DNA from: Homarus americanus
Lineage: Eukaryota; Arthropoda; Malacostraca; Decapoda; Nephropidae
Direction: 5' to 3'
Length of the DNA: 64,000 nt
Assembly: GCF_018991925.1 (NCBI RefSeq)
Contig: NW_024738608.1
Coordinates: 4,465,418 to 4,529,417, forward strand
A program made the position numbers and the translations under genes. Below the pieces are notes generated by a model. The model saw only the letters and a list, made by a program, of their open reading frames with translations, had not been told where the DNA came from and searched no databases. Of the stretch, positions 36,788 through 49,223 are shown in pieces; the first letter of the stretch is position 1, and every line of letters starts with the position of its first letter.

Positions 36788-37216
36788 TTACTGACGATTA
36801 AAGTCTCTAGAATGTACATCCGGATGACTATTATTTAACTTAATTTGTGGGTCTTCTATAGGTAAGTAGGGTCGTCTCGGTGGGAGATAAGTAGTAGCAA
36901 TAATTACGTCTCCTTGAGTTGTATTTATTTTTATTGCTAGAAATTCATCCTGGAAGTCATTAATTAGTTTAAATTTTAAGTTTCTTTTAACCGCTATCGC
37001 TACTCCGTCATTTTTCTCGCCCGATTTATTTCTTTGGTTTACATAATAGTTAAAGAGTTTTATGTTGTTGTTTTCTGTCTCACCGTGACTGTTTATTAGT
37101 ATAATGTCAGGGTCAATTTCTTGATATATATTACTTAGGTTAATTCTCTCGGTCTTCCAGTTTCTTACGTTGTGTTGTATTATTCTTAAAGTTCTTACTG
37201 TTTGTCTGTTGTCCAT
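36788..37216 (-). pseudogene. LINE ORF2 start: endonuclease domain, truncated
   Basis: 142 codons from an ATG that overlaps the ORF1 stop (TAATG). The segment LRIIQHNVRNW opens an exonuclease-endonuclease-phosphatase fold, followed by DIILINSHGE, DGVAIAVKR and IATTYLPPRRPYLP, all typical LINE endonuclease blocks. The frame ends at SRDFNRQ, where intact relatives have a GDFN-type catalytic block and continue for several hundred codons of reverse transcriptase. The enzyme would nick target DNA to prime reverse transcription; this fragment cannot do so. Confidence 0.85.
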
Positions 37217-38728
37217 TATTTCTTATACTTGGATTGTGACTGTTGAAGTGGAGACCTATCATCCTGTTTCCCGCTTCTGACTCTTCTAAACTCTGACGGG
37301 TCTACTATTTTAAAGTCTTTGGTCGTAATCTTTAGTTTGTCCGTAGTAATTAGTGACCAGACATAATCTTCACTTAAGGATTTTTCTTGATATGTCAACT
37401 TGTATATCCCTCCTTCACAGTTTTTTACTATTGTCCCTCCTGTTGGTCTCGATGTTGGGATTCCATGTTTTGTTGTAGTGATAACTTTTAATCCAATTTC
37501 TTCAGCAGATTCAGGTTGTATATTGCGATCAGTTTCCATCTTATCTTCTCTCCTCCTACTCCTTTGTCTTATAGTCTGTCCTTTTGTTATTTCTATCTTC
37601 TCTTTGTCACTTCTAGTCATTTGTCTGGGATCTCTATCAGTCGCTTGTGTTCCTTGTGTATCAGCTGTTGCTCCTTGCTCAAACCTTTGTTCGTCTAGAT
37701 GTAGTCTTTCTCTCAGTTCGCTTGCATATGTTCTGAAATAGTTTTTCGGATTGTGGATTCTCTGGAAATATCATCTCTGGTAGGTTATTCAATTTAAACA
37801 TTTTCCTTAATTCCTCATTGTATGATCCGGGTGCAATGATGTTGTGCAAATGTGCATGGATCATACTAATCATTACCTTATCATGTATTGGCTCACTTAG
37901 GTTTAATATGGTGGATTCTGGTCTATGAGCCTCTTGGACCGCTCTCTTTGCTATTTCGACGTATGTCGTATCCTTCTTGTCTTGTTCCTTTTTCCTTGTT
38001 TCTTGTTCCTTGTACTTTATCATGTGTTTTTTTTATTGGGCATGCCATTGCTAACGTCCTATGTCCTATGTATACATTCCCGTTTCTCTTACAGTTGAGA
38101 CAGCCAACATGTGTATTCTTACATTCAGTGTAGGTATGGTCGTCGCCTGCACAATCTGAGCAGTACTTTTTTCTTTTTCCGGACAGTCTCTCGTTGTGTG
38201 TTCTTCATATTTGTAGCAGGAGAAGTAAGTTTGCAGACTGATGAATGTCTCCTTCTTTATTTGATGTGGTGTGACTGACATGTTGAATATTAGAAAGCCC
38301 TGTTGTAAAACTTTTTCAGCCATTGACACTTCTTCAAAAGTAATCTTAAAAACATGAGTATAGTCCTTTATCTTAATGACTTCTTCAATCTTCATCCACC
38401 TATTTTGGCGTTCCAGTTCATCTTTCAGGTCTTCCGATGTCTTCCTCCCGATCTCTTGGTCGACTTGACGAACAAAAACTGATCTTTTTGCTTTTTGTTC
38501 TGGTGGCATAACAACAATAAGGCCTTCATTGTAAAATATATCTCTTGCTTCTTTTGAAAGGATTTTATCTGAATCAAAGTCATCTTTACAGATTACTTTA
38601 AAACCTTCATTGGTGCTGAATATTCTTGTTAGTGGGACTTGCAGTTTGTTGTAAGTGATTTCTGCCACTTTTCCCTTTCCAATAGAGTGTCCCTTATCTC
38701 TATGTTTTATTCTAATGCTAGTTGTCAT
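37216..38728 (-). pseudogene. LINE ORF1 (gag-like, zinc-knuckle protein), frameshifted
   Basis: About 500 codons if frame breaks are ignored. ORF1 proteins bind element RNA and form the RNP. The N-terminal frame (38728-38066) reads into CYKYEEHTTRDC, a degenerate knuckle. Two further knuckles lie in another frame at about 38160-38050: CSDCAGDDHTYTEC and CLNCKRN..H..C. The first frame resumes at 38023. A third shift is needed near 37742, where YFRTYASELRERL joins the 3' frame ending at 37216. All three breaks sit in A/T homopolymers (38167-38172, 38027-38034, 37742-37746), so either decay or uncorrected read errors can explain them. Confidence 0.8.
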
Positions 38729-38900
38729 CTTCTTGATTACATCTAATCCTACCTATAACACAGGGCTCCTGCCTGGGAGCAGTGACCCCGCCCCCCCCTC
38801 TTGGACGGGCGTCGGGCTCGTAGGGTTCTGCACCCAGGTTACCTGTGACTATAGTTATATCTAAAAAAGTTGCCACCTACCGGTGACCCCCGGACAAGGG

Positions 38901-39000
38901 NNNNNNNNNNNNNNNNNNNNNNNNNNNNNNNNNNNNNNNNNNNNNNNNNNNNNNNNNNNNNNNNNNNNNNNNNNNNNNNNNNNNNNNNNNNNNNNNNNNN
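38901..39000. other. Assembly gap (100 N)
   Basis: Exactly 100 N, immediately beyond the 5' end of the LINE fragment. Confidence 0.99.
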
Positions 39001-39175
39001 ACTGTCCGAGGTGCGCCACTGGGGGCGCCGCCATCTTTGGAAGGCACCTGGGATGTTTCCCGCTCCTGGGAGGGCTCCAGGGGGCACCGACACGGCTAGG
39101 AGGGCCCATGCGGACACTGCACCTGATAGGGCAAATGGGAGGGCCCCAGTAGGCACTGTCCCTGTAGGACTATTG
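39001..39175 (+). repeat. GC-rich ~30-bp minisatellite after gap
   Basis: Degenerate units of the GC-array family (cgctcctgggagggctccag) in plus orientation. This is the same family as 27.0 and 31.5-36.8 kb. Confidence 0.8.
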
Positions 39176-39189
39176 GGGGCTGTTATTTT

Positions 39190-39437
39190 TGTGCACTATT
39201 TAGAACAACGGGAGATATGACGTTAAATAAATACGCCACCCATCACATTTCCAGTTATCATCGCCTCATGAACAATGTAAAGGAGAACAAATATCCAACA
39301 GGAAAACATAAGTTGGGGTGTTGTGCTGACTGACTGTTCTGTTCTCCTATTGGCTGTTATTTGGTGGACTTATATATTAGTCCACCAATCACAGTTAAGT
39401 AGGGGATTGCTGGACGTATGTAATATGTACGACACCT
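39190..39437. repeat. Half-palindrome spacer, third copy
   Basis: Contains the single right arm (aacaaatatccaacaggaaa, cctattggctgt, caccaatcacag, tgtacgacac), as at 30820-31052, but here it is followed by plus-orientation GC-rich minisatellite. Confidence 0.8.
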
Positions 39438-39444
39438 CGACCAA

Positions 39445-39640
39445 ACAAGGTATAGGGCTTCTGGGAGGGAGCGCTCCTGGGAAGGCCCCTGGGGGTGCCG
39501 TTGCTCCTGGATGGGACCCTGGGGTGCCGCTGTCCTTTGGGAGGGCCGCCGACACTGGGAGGGTCCCTGGTGTCGCCGCCGCCCCTCCAAGTTCTTGTGG
39601 TTTGGGGGTGTGTAAAACGACATCTTGTCCGGGTGTGTGT
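39445..39640 (+). repeat. GC-rich minisatellite, distal end of the family
   Basis: Four to five units (ctgggaaggcccctgggggt). The array then decays into a tggtccgggg-type motif repeated at 39606-39685. Confidence 0.75.
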
Positions 39641-39689
39641 AAACTTCATTTGGTCCGGGGTTGTCTAAACTTCACGTGGTCCGCGAAGT

Positions 39690-41120
39690 TTTGATCATAT
39701 AAAATGGAAAATTTTTACCATAGAAAGTGGAAAATTTTGACTATAGAAAACACCCACACTTGTCGGGAAAATAACACCAGGGCTATTTGATGTGAGGATA
39801 CTTAATAATCAGAACTAATTATTAAAATTTCAACATTTCGACCACAGATCCTTAATCAACGTGTTGAGGACGACCTATACTGGAATTTTGCTCAAAATAG
39901 TACCATATATTATGAAGTTTTGATTATTAATTATGGTAATTGATGTGAAGACAATTATCAAAATATTTTTACGGGAAAATGAAACCAAGGTTATTTTTTT
40001 TTAATCATTGTTTTCTTGAAGTTCAAATTCCTGAAATGGTTGTTTTTCGACTTCATTTCCTCAAAACGATTTTTCAGAGATGTGATTTTTCTGTCAACAA
40101 TTCGTGTCCTTCAAAAGACTGCGTTTTGGGCGCATTTTCCGGGAAATTATGTTTTGAGGGGTTGTGCATTTCATAAGTTTTTATTTTAAATATTGCATAA
40201 GTTTTTTTGTATAACAGTGACTTGAGTATTTTATTGGTGGCAACTTCCTGTTTGTGTTTGTCTGTACACTGTTGATTATATCACTGTTGCTGTTTCAAGG
40301 CTTTATCGCATTTCATTTTTTTTGTATTTCATCAGTAATCATTTTTTACACAATTCATAATTATGGTAATTCTATTTGGTGGTTACATACTATAGTTATT
40401 GTTCTTACCATTTATATTATTGGTTATATAATTTTCTCTTTTAAACCTATTTTGATCGTGGTTGTTCCATTAATATTATCCACATTTTTATTGTATAAGT
40501 TTCTAAAAAATAATCTGTTTACTTTAATATTTATTTTTCAGTGTTACAGATGAAGCGCTAAAGATTTGAACTTTGGAACTTCAGTTGTGGCAGCGTTTGT
40601 CTTGTGCTAAGATAGACACGTTGCCTCCTTCATAAAATATTTTAAGACAGGAGAGAATGGTGTTGAAGTTCCCTCCCGAGTGCTCCCTGACAATCAACAG
40701 CAGACGTGTATTTAATATAGAGTTGTACAATATAAATCAGTGATGGCACCATCGTAACGTTCCAGAGTTCAAATCTTCCGGGTTTTACCTGTAACACGGA
40801 AAAGATAATTTAAATATACAAATATTTTGTTGAAATATAGATAGTAAGACTCTGTCAGATGAACATAGAATGCCTTGTTTTTCTTGACATTATTTCTTTC
40901 CTTACTCTTATGATAAGCAGAGCTACATATGACAATCTCCCCAGAAGCGTCATATAAATAATAAGTGGTATGATATTTATTCAATTTAATTAGTAACCCA
41001 TTGAAAAGAAACCTTAGATTTGTATCTTAGGTTTGGCAATAGACTATGTCTAAGCTGCTAGGTTAGGGGGACATTTCAATAGAAGGCTAAAATTAAAAGA
41101 CATATTTGTGCCATTTAACT
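39690..41120. other. No gene recognised; AT-rich
   Basis: About 1.4 kb. A 99-codon frame at 40254-40553 is strongly hydrophobic (Ile/Phe/Leu) because the DNA is T-rich. It lacks charged flanks, homologs known to me and splice partners, so it is not called. Confidence 0.5.
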
Positions 41121-43747
41121 TGTTTTATTTATAAAACTCTCGAATATTCCTATACAAACTGACTAAAAATACCTTTGTACACACGACTCGTCCTGCCCAG
41201 CTGACCTGCGCACCAAGGCGCCTCTCGCTGACTCCTACACTGTATGACAATAAATTTGCTCTATACAATTCTCTAGTGTTGGAGGATCACTGGACCTGCA
41301 AAAATAGATGGGGTATGACATGGCATTATATGCATTATTATGCTCTCCGTACCATCCACAGTGCAAACAAATTTATACATTAATCCAAAAAAGTCATACA
41401 ATAATAAATATACATAAACGATTGAAAACAGCAATTGACATTTAATACATGAAGAAAGCCGACACAATTTTGAGGCAACAGCGGCAGTAAGGGCGGGTAT
41501 AAGCAGCACCGAGCAGGTAGAACTTGGTGACCACGTCCAGCCTCCTGCTAGACAAGGCAGCCGGGAACAGCGGCAACCTGCGGCCTCTGGCGGAGTAGGT
41601 ATGTGCGGTCATAAAGTAGCTTTGGACCAGTGGACGCTTACTCACCTCCTGTGTGCTAATACTCACAGGGGCGGTAATTATGGTAACTGTGCGATTGAAC
41701 AAACTATTACACAAGCGAGTATTCTCAAGTTAGTGTGCGGATGAACCATAGATATGTACGTAACACCAAAGGTCCTCGAGTACCGTCACCCGCCAGGTAT
41801 GGCCGCAAGTTCAGCCACAGTTTCGCCAAAACGAGTACCACTGACTGTAACTAGTCAGTCCAGATGTGTCGGCCGCTCCTGCTGGGGGTAGACTCACGCC
41901 TACGTTAAGACAACAGACTGACTAATCCTGTATCACAGCTGAAGGGTCTGAATATCAGATGATAAATGTACATATTGTGACGACCTACATGGAGGCAGGG
42001 ACATGCCAGGCTCTCTTGTCTACTGCAGTAAGGAGCCACCAAAATACCACTCATGTATCCTGGTACACTATACATGCCAAGTCCTGAAAGTTATTACCAA
42101 GAAATTTTAACTTTAATGACTGGTCGAGATTGCCTAAATATGACTGCTGGTATTTCAGCGACAGTGACCATGTCCCTGCTGGACCTGCTAAGAGAAGTGG
42201 GCGTCACACTTGTTCCATGAGCGTAAGACGCATGCGTGAGCCGTGATATAGCACCCACAAGTATGTACCAACAGCTTGTGTTGAGGTCACGGAGGAGACC
42301 ATGGGAGGGGAGGCACACTGACGCCCACGTCCCTCTGGTCACGAACCCAAACATGTTGATGATGAACCCTGGCAGGTGTAGCTCAACACTACTCTGCTGT
42401 GGGTGGCTCAGTAGGAGACGCAGAGGGGATATAGTTCCAACTGTAAGAATAACACCCGAGTCTGTTGACGGCTGGAGGTGTTGAAGAGGCAGATCTGTGT
42501 GAGACAGTTCCTTATATTCCCATCAGCAACACTAGATTGTTATTCCTCCGGCAACAGATGCTCGTAAAATATTGTACGAACATCAATGTAACCTTTTTCT
42601 ATCCAGCTGACTCTCACCATGCCGGATACGGTACAAGAATATCTGGGAGATTACTTAATATGACTTTATAAGTTATGGTTCTTCCTATGATGCCCTGTTT
42701 ATATACTAAAATGAAGCTACGACAGTCACGAATGAACTCTAATTAACCTACTCGACTAGTAACTGAGAGGTAGGCTCCCAAATTCTCTGCATTAGAGAGG
42801 AATATTTCCTTGTCACACAGCAGACTGCAACTCCCACAACCTCTCCAGTTCAGCCTCAACAACCGACCGCTGGATGGTTCTTTTCAGAGATGGTTGGAAC
42901 ATTTCCCCGCCACGACCCATCAACTCGAACACACTAGGATACAAAACATCGAGAGCACATGGTTATTATCTTGGTGATGTACAAAAAACGGGAGGGAGTA
43001 AGCACAGGGGAACGACAGCCATTGTTTTGTCTCGCCTAAGAGATATCAAACTCCCCCCCCCCCTACCCATACACACTCCGTCACGGACAAATGAACATCG
43101 ACGGCTTCACCAAAGACAAGCGACATGAAGCACCTGAAAACCGAAGTGGAAGTGTACTAACTTTACAGCCACTGACTACACACTGTAACTGCTTCCACTT
43201 CAATATAAAAAATTTCCAAAACGCTCAGAAATCAGGATGAAAGGCGAGGGGCATATTTTTTGTTTTTCAGTAAGGAAATTATGTTTTCAAACATGGAGAC
43301 AGTGGTGGCCAGGCTGCTGTACTGTGGTCTACCACTTCAGTCTCCGCCAACTACACTGTTTATACACGTATTTATCCATAGTGTTTACACGTATAACATT
43401 GCTTTATAATTTTACACACAAAAAGTTTGTTTGTTTTTCTGGGAGATAAAGCTCTGAATTAAAGACCTCACTGGGGCTGCCGCAATAGTCTTTCCCTCTT
43501 GAGAGTCTTCACAAAGAAATGTCCATTGGTGAGAGGACGAGCACAGAACAGAAGGCCACTAAGTTATATGTGAGTGTTGCCACAGCGACAACAAAATATC
43601 GTATTTCAAGCACAAAGCACAGCGATGTATTTTGGACTAGCGTTCACTGTAATAAAATACATCTTATGTACAGGTCATGTGTCTTTATCTTGCGTCAACA
43701 ACAATTATTCACAACTCGAAACGCCTGACATCTATGACCCCATCTGC
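41121..43747 (-). other. Region 3' of the Robo stop codon; possible 3' UTR
   Basis: No coding exon is recognised. Reading down from the stop at 43748 on the minus strand, the first canonical AATAAA I find is at 41129-41124, which would give a 3' UTR of about 2.6 kb if no intron intervenes. The end of the transcript is therefore only a guess. Confidence 0.25.
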
Positions 43748-44517
43748 CTACACGAGGGGTGAGGTCACAGAGGTTTGGGGGTCAAGGTTGGCGTGGTGAT
43801 TGTACTGTAGGCGTGGCTTGTGCTTCTTAGGGCAAGGAGGCCTGGGAGGGCGTGCATGCAGGGACTGCGTGGGCGCGTAGGTGCTGTCATCAGTGCTGCA
43901 GAAAGAACCTCCGCGCCCCCACCTGGCTTCTCCAGCTGCCCTCAGTGCCTCTGCCCAATTAAGATCCTGAGCGTGAGAGAGAGGGTGGTCGGCCGAACAG
44001 CAGGATCCGCCCGAGGAGCAGCGGGACTCGTCCTCAGATTCAGCGTCACCTAGCGTCGAGGATTCGGGCGAGGTGCGGCCGTTGAGTAGAGGCTGAGAGT
44101 ACCACTCAACGTCGCTCGCCTCCTCGGGGATGTTGAGTCCCATGGGACCGTCTTCAGTACCCAGTTCGGTCCGGTAGCGCTGTTCGTCACCCTCCAACCT
44201 TGGGTGGGGCCCACGCATATTCATCAGCCGCACCTCGTAGTCCCCAGTGCCTGTCATTCCGTGGCCGGCCAAGGGGGAGGGTGGGGCACGCAGATTGGAT
44301 CGTGGGGGGCGTGGGCCCAACAAGGGGCTGCCGTGCGACCTATGTGAGCCCCCAGAAGAAGAACCACCATAAGGAAGCTGCTGAAGCAGTAGCCTGGTGG
44401 AGGGAGACTGACCACGGCTGCCGGTGGAAGCGAGAGTATTATCGCTGGACTGATCACCACCCATGATGGGCGGCGGAGGAGGAGGAGGGAACTGCAACAC
44501 AGGACCCGTCAGAGAAC
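43748..44517 (-). CDS. robo: Robo last exon: poly-proline tail and stop
   Basis: 256 codons and a TAG stop. [15 protein letters not shown] near the start is a CC2-like EVH1/SH3-ligand stretch, the kind bound by Enabled. A second proline/basic stretch, [15 protein letters not shown], lies near the C-terminus and is CC3-like. Acidic Ser-rich clusters ([20 protein letters not shown]) lie between. No further donor is needed, so this is probably the terminal exon. Acceptor ggttgtggcag. Confidence 0.88.
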
Positions 44518-47500
44518 CTGCCACAACCAGGATACACCACCATTAGTATTCATAATTATTTTATTAATAAGACATTCACTATGATAAGTATCAATATTAT
44601 CAAGTAATAATAATGAGAATAAACATAAAGATACCTTTCTGCATTGTATATTATTATTGCTAGCATGATGAGAATGATAGTTGTAATCATCATACTTAAC
44701 ATCAATATCTCAGGCCTTGTCTATCATGGCTAAACGGTATTATGCACTTGGGCCATATCAACAGCCAAACTCAGCTAAACTTTTTGAACCTTACCTAACT
44801 TAACCTCCCTAACCTCACCTCCCATAACTTTACCTCATCTACTGTAACCTCCTTAAATATCTTTAACTATTTCAAAGGTCATTAATTAACATGAATTACT
44901 CGAATATTTTAATTGTGTACCCAGATCCTTAATCAGCATGTACTAATTACCTTTCTCTGGTTGGGTGTTGAAGTTGTGAGAGCGGTGACTGGCGTGGCTG
45001 CCGCTGTGGTCGCTGGAGGCTGTCTTAGTGCACGAGTCGTCAGAGGAAGGCTTGTTGGGCAGAGGGGACTGGCCGGGGCTGACTGGGATGTTAGGAGGCA
45101 GGCGATTACCTCCGGGCCCGCGAAAAATGTCCCTGATAAGTGGCGTGGTGGCGTAAGGCTCCGGCGACATACATCTGGGCCAGGAGAGAAAAAGGCTTTC
45201 TGATTACAAGAATACCGGCATCTGATTAAGTCAAGTATAGATCAAAAGTAGTGTTGAATTGTGCTTACTATAAGTATTATGACTGAACTTTTACACATAT
45301 TCTGAATGTCAGGACAGAATGTTGCATCTATCCAGAATTCCCAGACACACAGCAAGTAACTCTAATTACCTTGGGTCGACGTGACCACCGAAGGACACGA
45401 GCCTGAGGCCGTCCGGGTCCTCGTACACATCCTCTGGTTGGCGCCCCTCGTAACCACTTTTGCTGGAGGCTGGAGCCGTTGGTCTGTGGTATAGCTGTGT
45501 GATGGGCACACCATGACTCCCTACATCTGTGTACATCGTGCCAGTCACGCCAACACCAACACCTGTCTCACCCCAGCACCCAGGGTACTCCGACCAGGGC
45601 CCGCTGCCTTCACCTGATGGAGGCACAAAGGCTAAACGTTACGTCACAGAAGGGTTCCATAACTACTTGACTCGGCTGATAGTATGTAACTTAAAACGGT
45701 CAGTTGAATGCTGAAAATAATATCACTGAAAGTAACACCTAGTAGACATAGGATGGCACAAGCGTCTCACCTTTACTGTAGTACTGTGGACACTTGTTGT
45801 TCTGGCGGCGCCTGTAGATACAATAGACGGTGGCGGCCAGAGCAGCGAAGAGCACGGCGGCGGCCACAGAGATGCCCACGATGAGGTAGGTATTGTTGTC
45901 GAAAGGCGAGGACTCCTTAATGTCTGGTGGGTAGGAGGTGGCACCCGGGGGAATGGTAAGGTTCAAGGGGGTGGAGATGGGCCCGGGACCCCTGGCCGTG
46001 ACGCCCCGCAGTGTGACGCGGTACGTGGCGCCCAACACCAGCCCTGGCACCAGCGTCCATGTGCTGTTCACCGTGGTGTTCAGCACCACGTGGCTCTGGT
46101 TCACAGCATCCGATACCTACACGAGTGAGAGAAAAAATGATGTTACTGCAGGATCCACGAACATGGGAGAGGGAATATTAATGGAATAATGAAAAGCAAC
46201 ATCATGGTCGATCCTTTACGCAACACTTCATCTTCTACCTTCGTGACCAAATGTCGTTCTTCTTGATATCTATCATGTAACGATCTGACACTCAAGTTTT
46301 CAAATGTTAAAGTTTGGTGAAACTCACATAAACCATCTTATAGAACAGGGAACATGAACCATCCAAACCTTATGATCTTAGTTAAGTGGGTTTGGTAGAC
46401 TGGGTTAGGATAGGGTTGGATTAGGTTAGGGTGGGTAAGTTGGGTTGGGTTAAGATGAGTTTCCAGTGTTCGACTTACCTGTTTTAAATGAACTTCATGA
46501 TACCTTGGCCGCCATAATAGAATTAGAACTTGATGTTCGTCTTAATAATTACCAAATATAATGATACTAATCTTCATAACAACACACTAGTACTGATAAA
46601 ATGAATGATCCAATTGTTCGGGTCTTCTACCTTACATCAGAGTCCAGCAGTGGGTCTTATGTTACATACCTGTAGGTTGTAGCCGGTGATGCGGCCGTTG
46701 GAAGAGTGGGCAGGGATGGGGTCCCAGGTGATGCGGACGGCGGTAGCGTTGATGTAGGAGTAATGAAGGCCCAGCGGGGGCACAGCCGGGGCCGACTCCA
46801 GAGTGGTGGCCCGAACGGCAGCGGTGGCCTGACCCTCCACTGAGCGGTAGAAGGGCACCACGAACAGCTCGTACCAGGTAGCGGGCCGCAGATTGCTCAC
46901 CACGTGGGAGGTCGGCGGGGGACCGTTGCCGTGGAAGGGGACAGTTTCGACGCTGAGACCACCAGCAGGGCTGCCATGTTCAGTCTCCAGCGGCCGGTAG
47001 CGCACATAGACACCCTCTAGCAATGCCGAGTCTACTAACAGTTGCCACGACAACTGAAGTGACGCTGCAGAGGCTGGTTCTACACTGACGAGGCGGACGG
47101 CGGGCTGGGAAAGACGCGCCCTAATTTCATGAAGAGGCGGCGCGCCCCCAGCCCCCTGGGCCAGCGTCTTCACGGTGTGGGTGACGGGGGACGGGCGCGA
47201 CACACCGTGGGAGTTACGGGCACGGACCACAAACATGTAGCGTGTCTCCGGGCGAAGGTCGGTAACGGTGAGGGAGACGGGCGTGGGGGTGTGGCTGGAG
47301 GTGGCCGTCTGCTGGGTGGAGGCAGTGGTCCAGGCGCCCCGCTGGTCAGGGCTCCACATTTGGACGGTGTAGCCCAGCAGAGACGACAACCCTGGCCGGC
47401 CGCGTCGCCAACCCAACGACACTACCGTCGTGTTCACGCCTAACACTATCACTTGTCCCGGGGCTTCAGGTAGCGTCCCCTCATCCGGAATTTTAAAGAA

Positions 47501-48581
47501 AGCCACGTTGGGGTTGGTGGGCTTAGCGACTATTAGAGAGGCCGTCCACGTGGTCTCTCCCGCTTCTGACTTGGCGCTGCACGTGTACACATCAGTGTCC
47601 GACGTCTTTAATTCTGTGAGACGCGGGAATATACTTATTATACAGTTTATCATGGGTATGTATACTACTGTTACCATGGGTATGTATACTACTGTTTATC
47701 ATGGATATAAATAATACTGTTATCATGGGTATGTATACTACTGTTATCATGGGTATGTATACTACTGTTTATCATGGGTATGTATAATACTGTTTATCAT
47801 GGGTATGTATAATACTGTTTATCATGGGTATGTATAATACTATTTATCATGGGTATGTATACTACTGTTTATCATGGGTATGTATACTACTGTTTATCAT
47901 GGGTATGTATACTACTGTTTATCATGGGCATTAATGTTATCATACTGCAGGTTTTATGAGGAGGAAGCGTAAGACAACTTACCTTTAATTCTCAGTGTTC
48001 GAGGAGTGATAGAGATTCGATCATCAGGTGTAATAGGTTTACCTGCCCGCTCCCATACCACTGTGGGCTCCGGCGTACCCCGGGCTTCACAGGGCATCTC
48101 GCCTTCCGTACCCAAAGGCAGCGTCTGGTTGGAGGCACCCAAGGCACATTGAGGGGGGCATGTCGGCCAGGTCCTGAACCTCCAAATGGGCGCGGGCGAG
48201 GGCCGACCCGGCGACGCCCACGGCCGAGCACACATAGTAGCCCTGGTCATCCCGCTTCACCCCGCGGATGGTGAGGGTGTTGTGGGCGTCGACGGACCAT
48301 CGACCGCCGCCCCACGTCTGCCCGGTCCCCACCACGTTGCCAGACCCCTCGTGAGTCCAGTAAGTAGTGGGTGGAGGCGACCCAGATGTGGCGCACTCGA
48401 ACGATGCCGTCCCGTTTATGCCGACTCGGGCGTCCAGCGGCGTCACAGTGATGAGAGGGCGAGCTGATAGATAGAATATTTTAGTCTCCATATAACTAAT
48501 ACAGGCCTACAACGTGGCAATAATACTAGACATTAAGTAGATATACTGTAGGTGTTATAAACAAAAGCGAGGTCGAAATAT

Positions 48582-48634
<53 letters not shown>

Positions 48635-49175
48635 CAGGTCAGACTTACAGTGGACATTGAGGGTGATGTTAGCGGCGACGGAGCCTACAGGGTTTTCAGC
48701 TTGGCAGGAATACACGCCCTGGTCCTCGGGCGCCACGTGATGAATCCTCAACACCTGGCTGTTCTCCTCCAGGGCCATCCTTCCCAGGGGCAACTCCCCC
48801 GGGGGTTCTACACGCCGCCAGAATACCTCCGGGGGCGGGTCTCCCCCAACACGACACACCAGCTCCACCGTGGACCCATGCCCCCGTCACCGTCCCGGAC
48901 GACGAGACCAAGTGTGGCGACACTGTTGACAGGACCTTCTGGTAACACTTCTTAATAACACAACAAACTCTGTACACACTGAGGCGTTTATTACCTCGCT
49001 GTTGGTCTCTACTGTACACACTGCTGTCTTTTTATCATAGGGGACACTTACAGGTATATAGGGAAAATATATCATATAGACCTTAATATTTTTTTATATA
49101 TCCAGAATTTTTTTGTTTTATATTCTTGTTTTAATAAAGAGAGAACTACTGAACCCGGAATGTCCATGTTATATC

Positions 49176-49223
<48 letters not shown>

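Larger units (their letters stand above)
36779..38884 (-). mobile_element. Non-LTR retrotransposon (LINE) fragment, 5' part only
   Basis: Minus-strand order is a GC-rich leader (about 38884-38729), ORF1 with CCHC zinc knuckles (38728-37216) and the start of ORF2 with an apurinic-type endonuclease (37216-36788). Reverse transcriptase is absent: the element stops inside the endonuclease and abuts GC-rich minisatellite at 36779. Non-LTR elements are normally 5'-truncated, so a copy retaining its 5' part and lacking its 3' part has been broken after insertion or misassembled. An ORF1 with zinc knuckles plus an AP-type endonuclease points to the Jockey/I/CR1 side of the LINE tree; the exact clade is not resolved. 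Translation of ORF1 and ORF2 is probably coupled through a TAATG overlap. Confidence 0.85.

Noticed and set aside
40254..40553. 99-codon hydrophobic frame that looks like a multi-pass membrane protein
   Set aside because: Hydrophobicity follows from T-rich DNA. There are no charged loops, family match or neighbouring exons.
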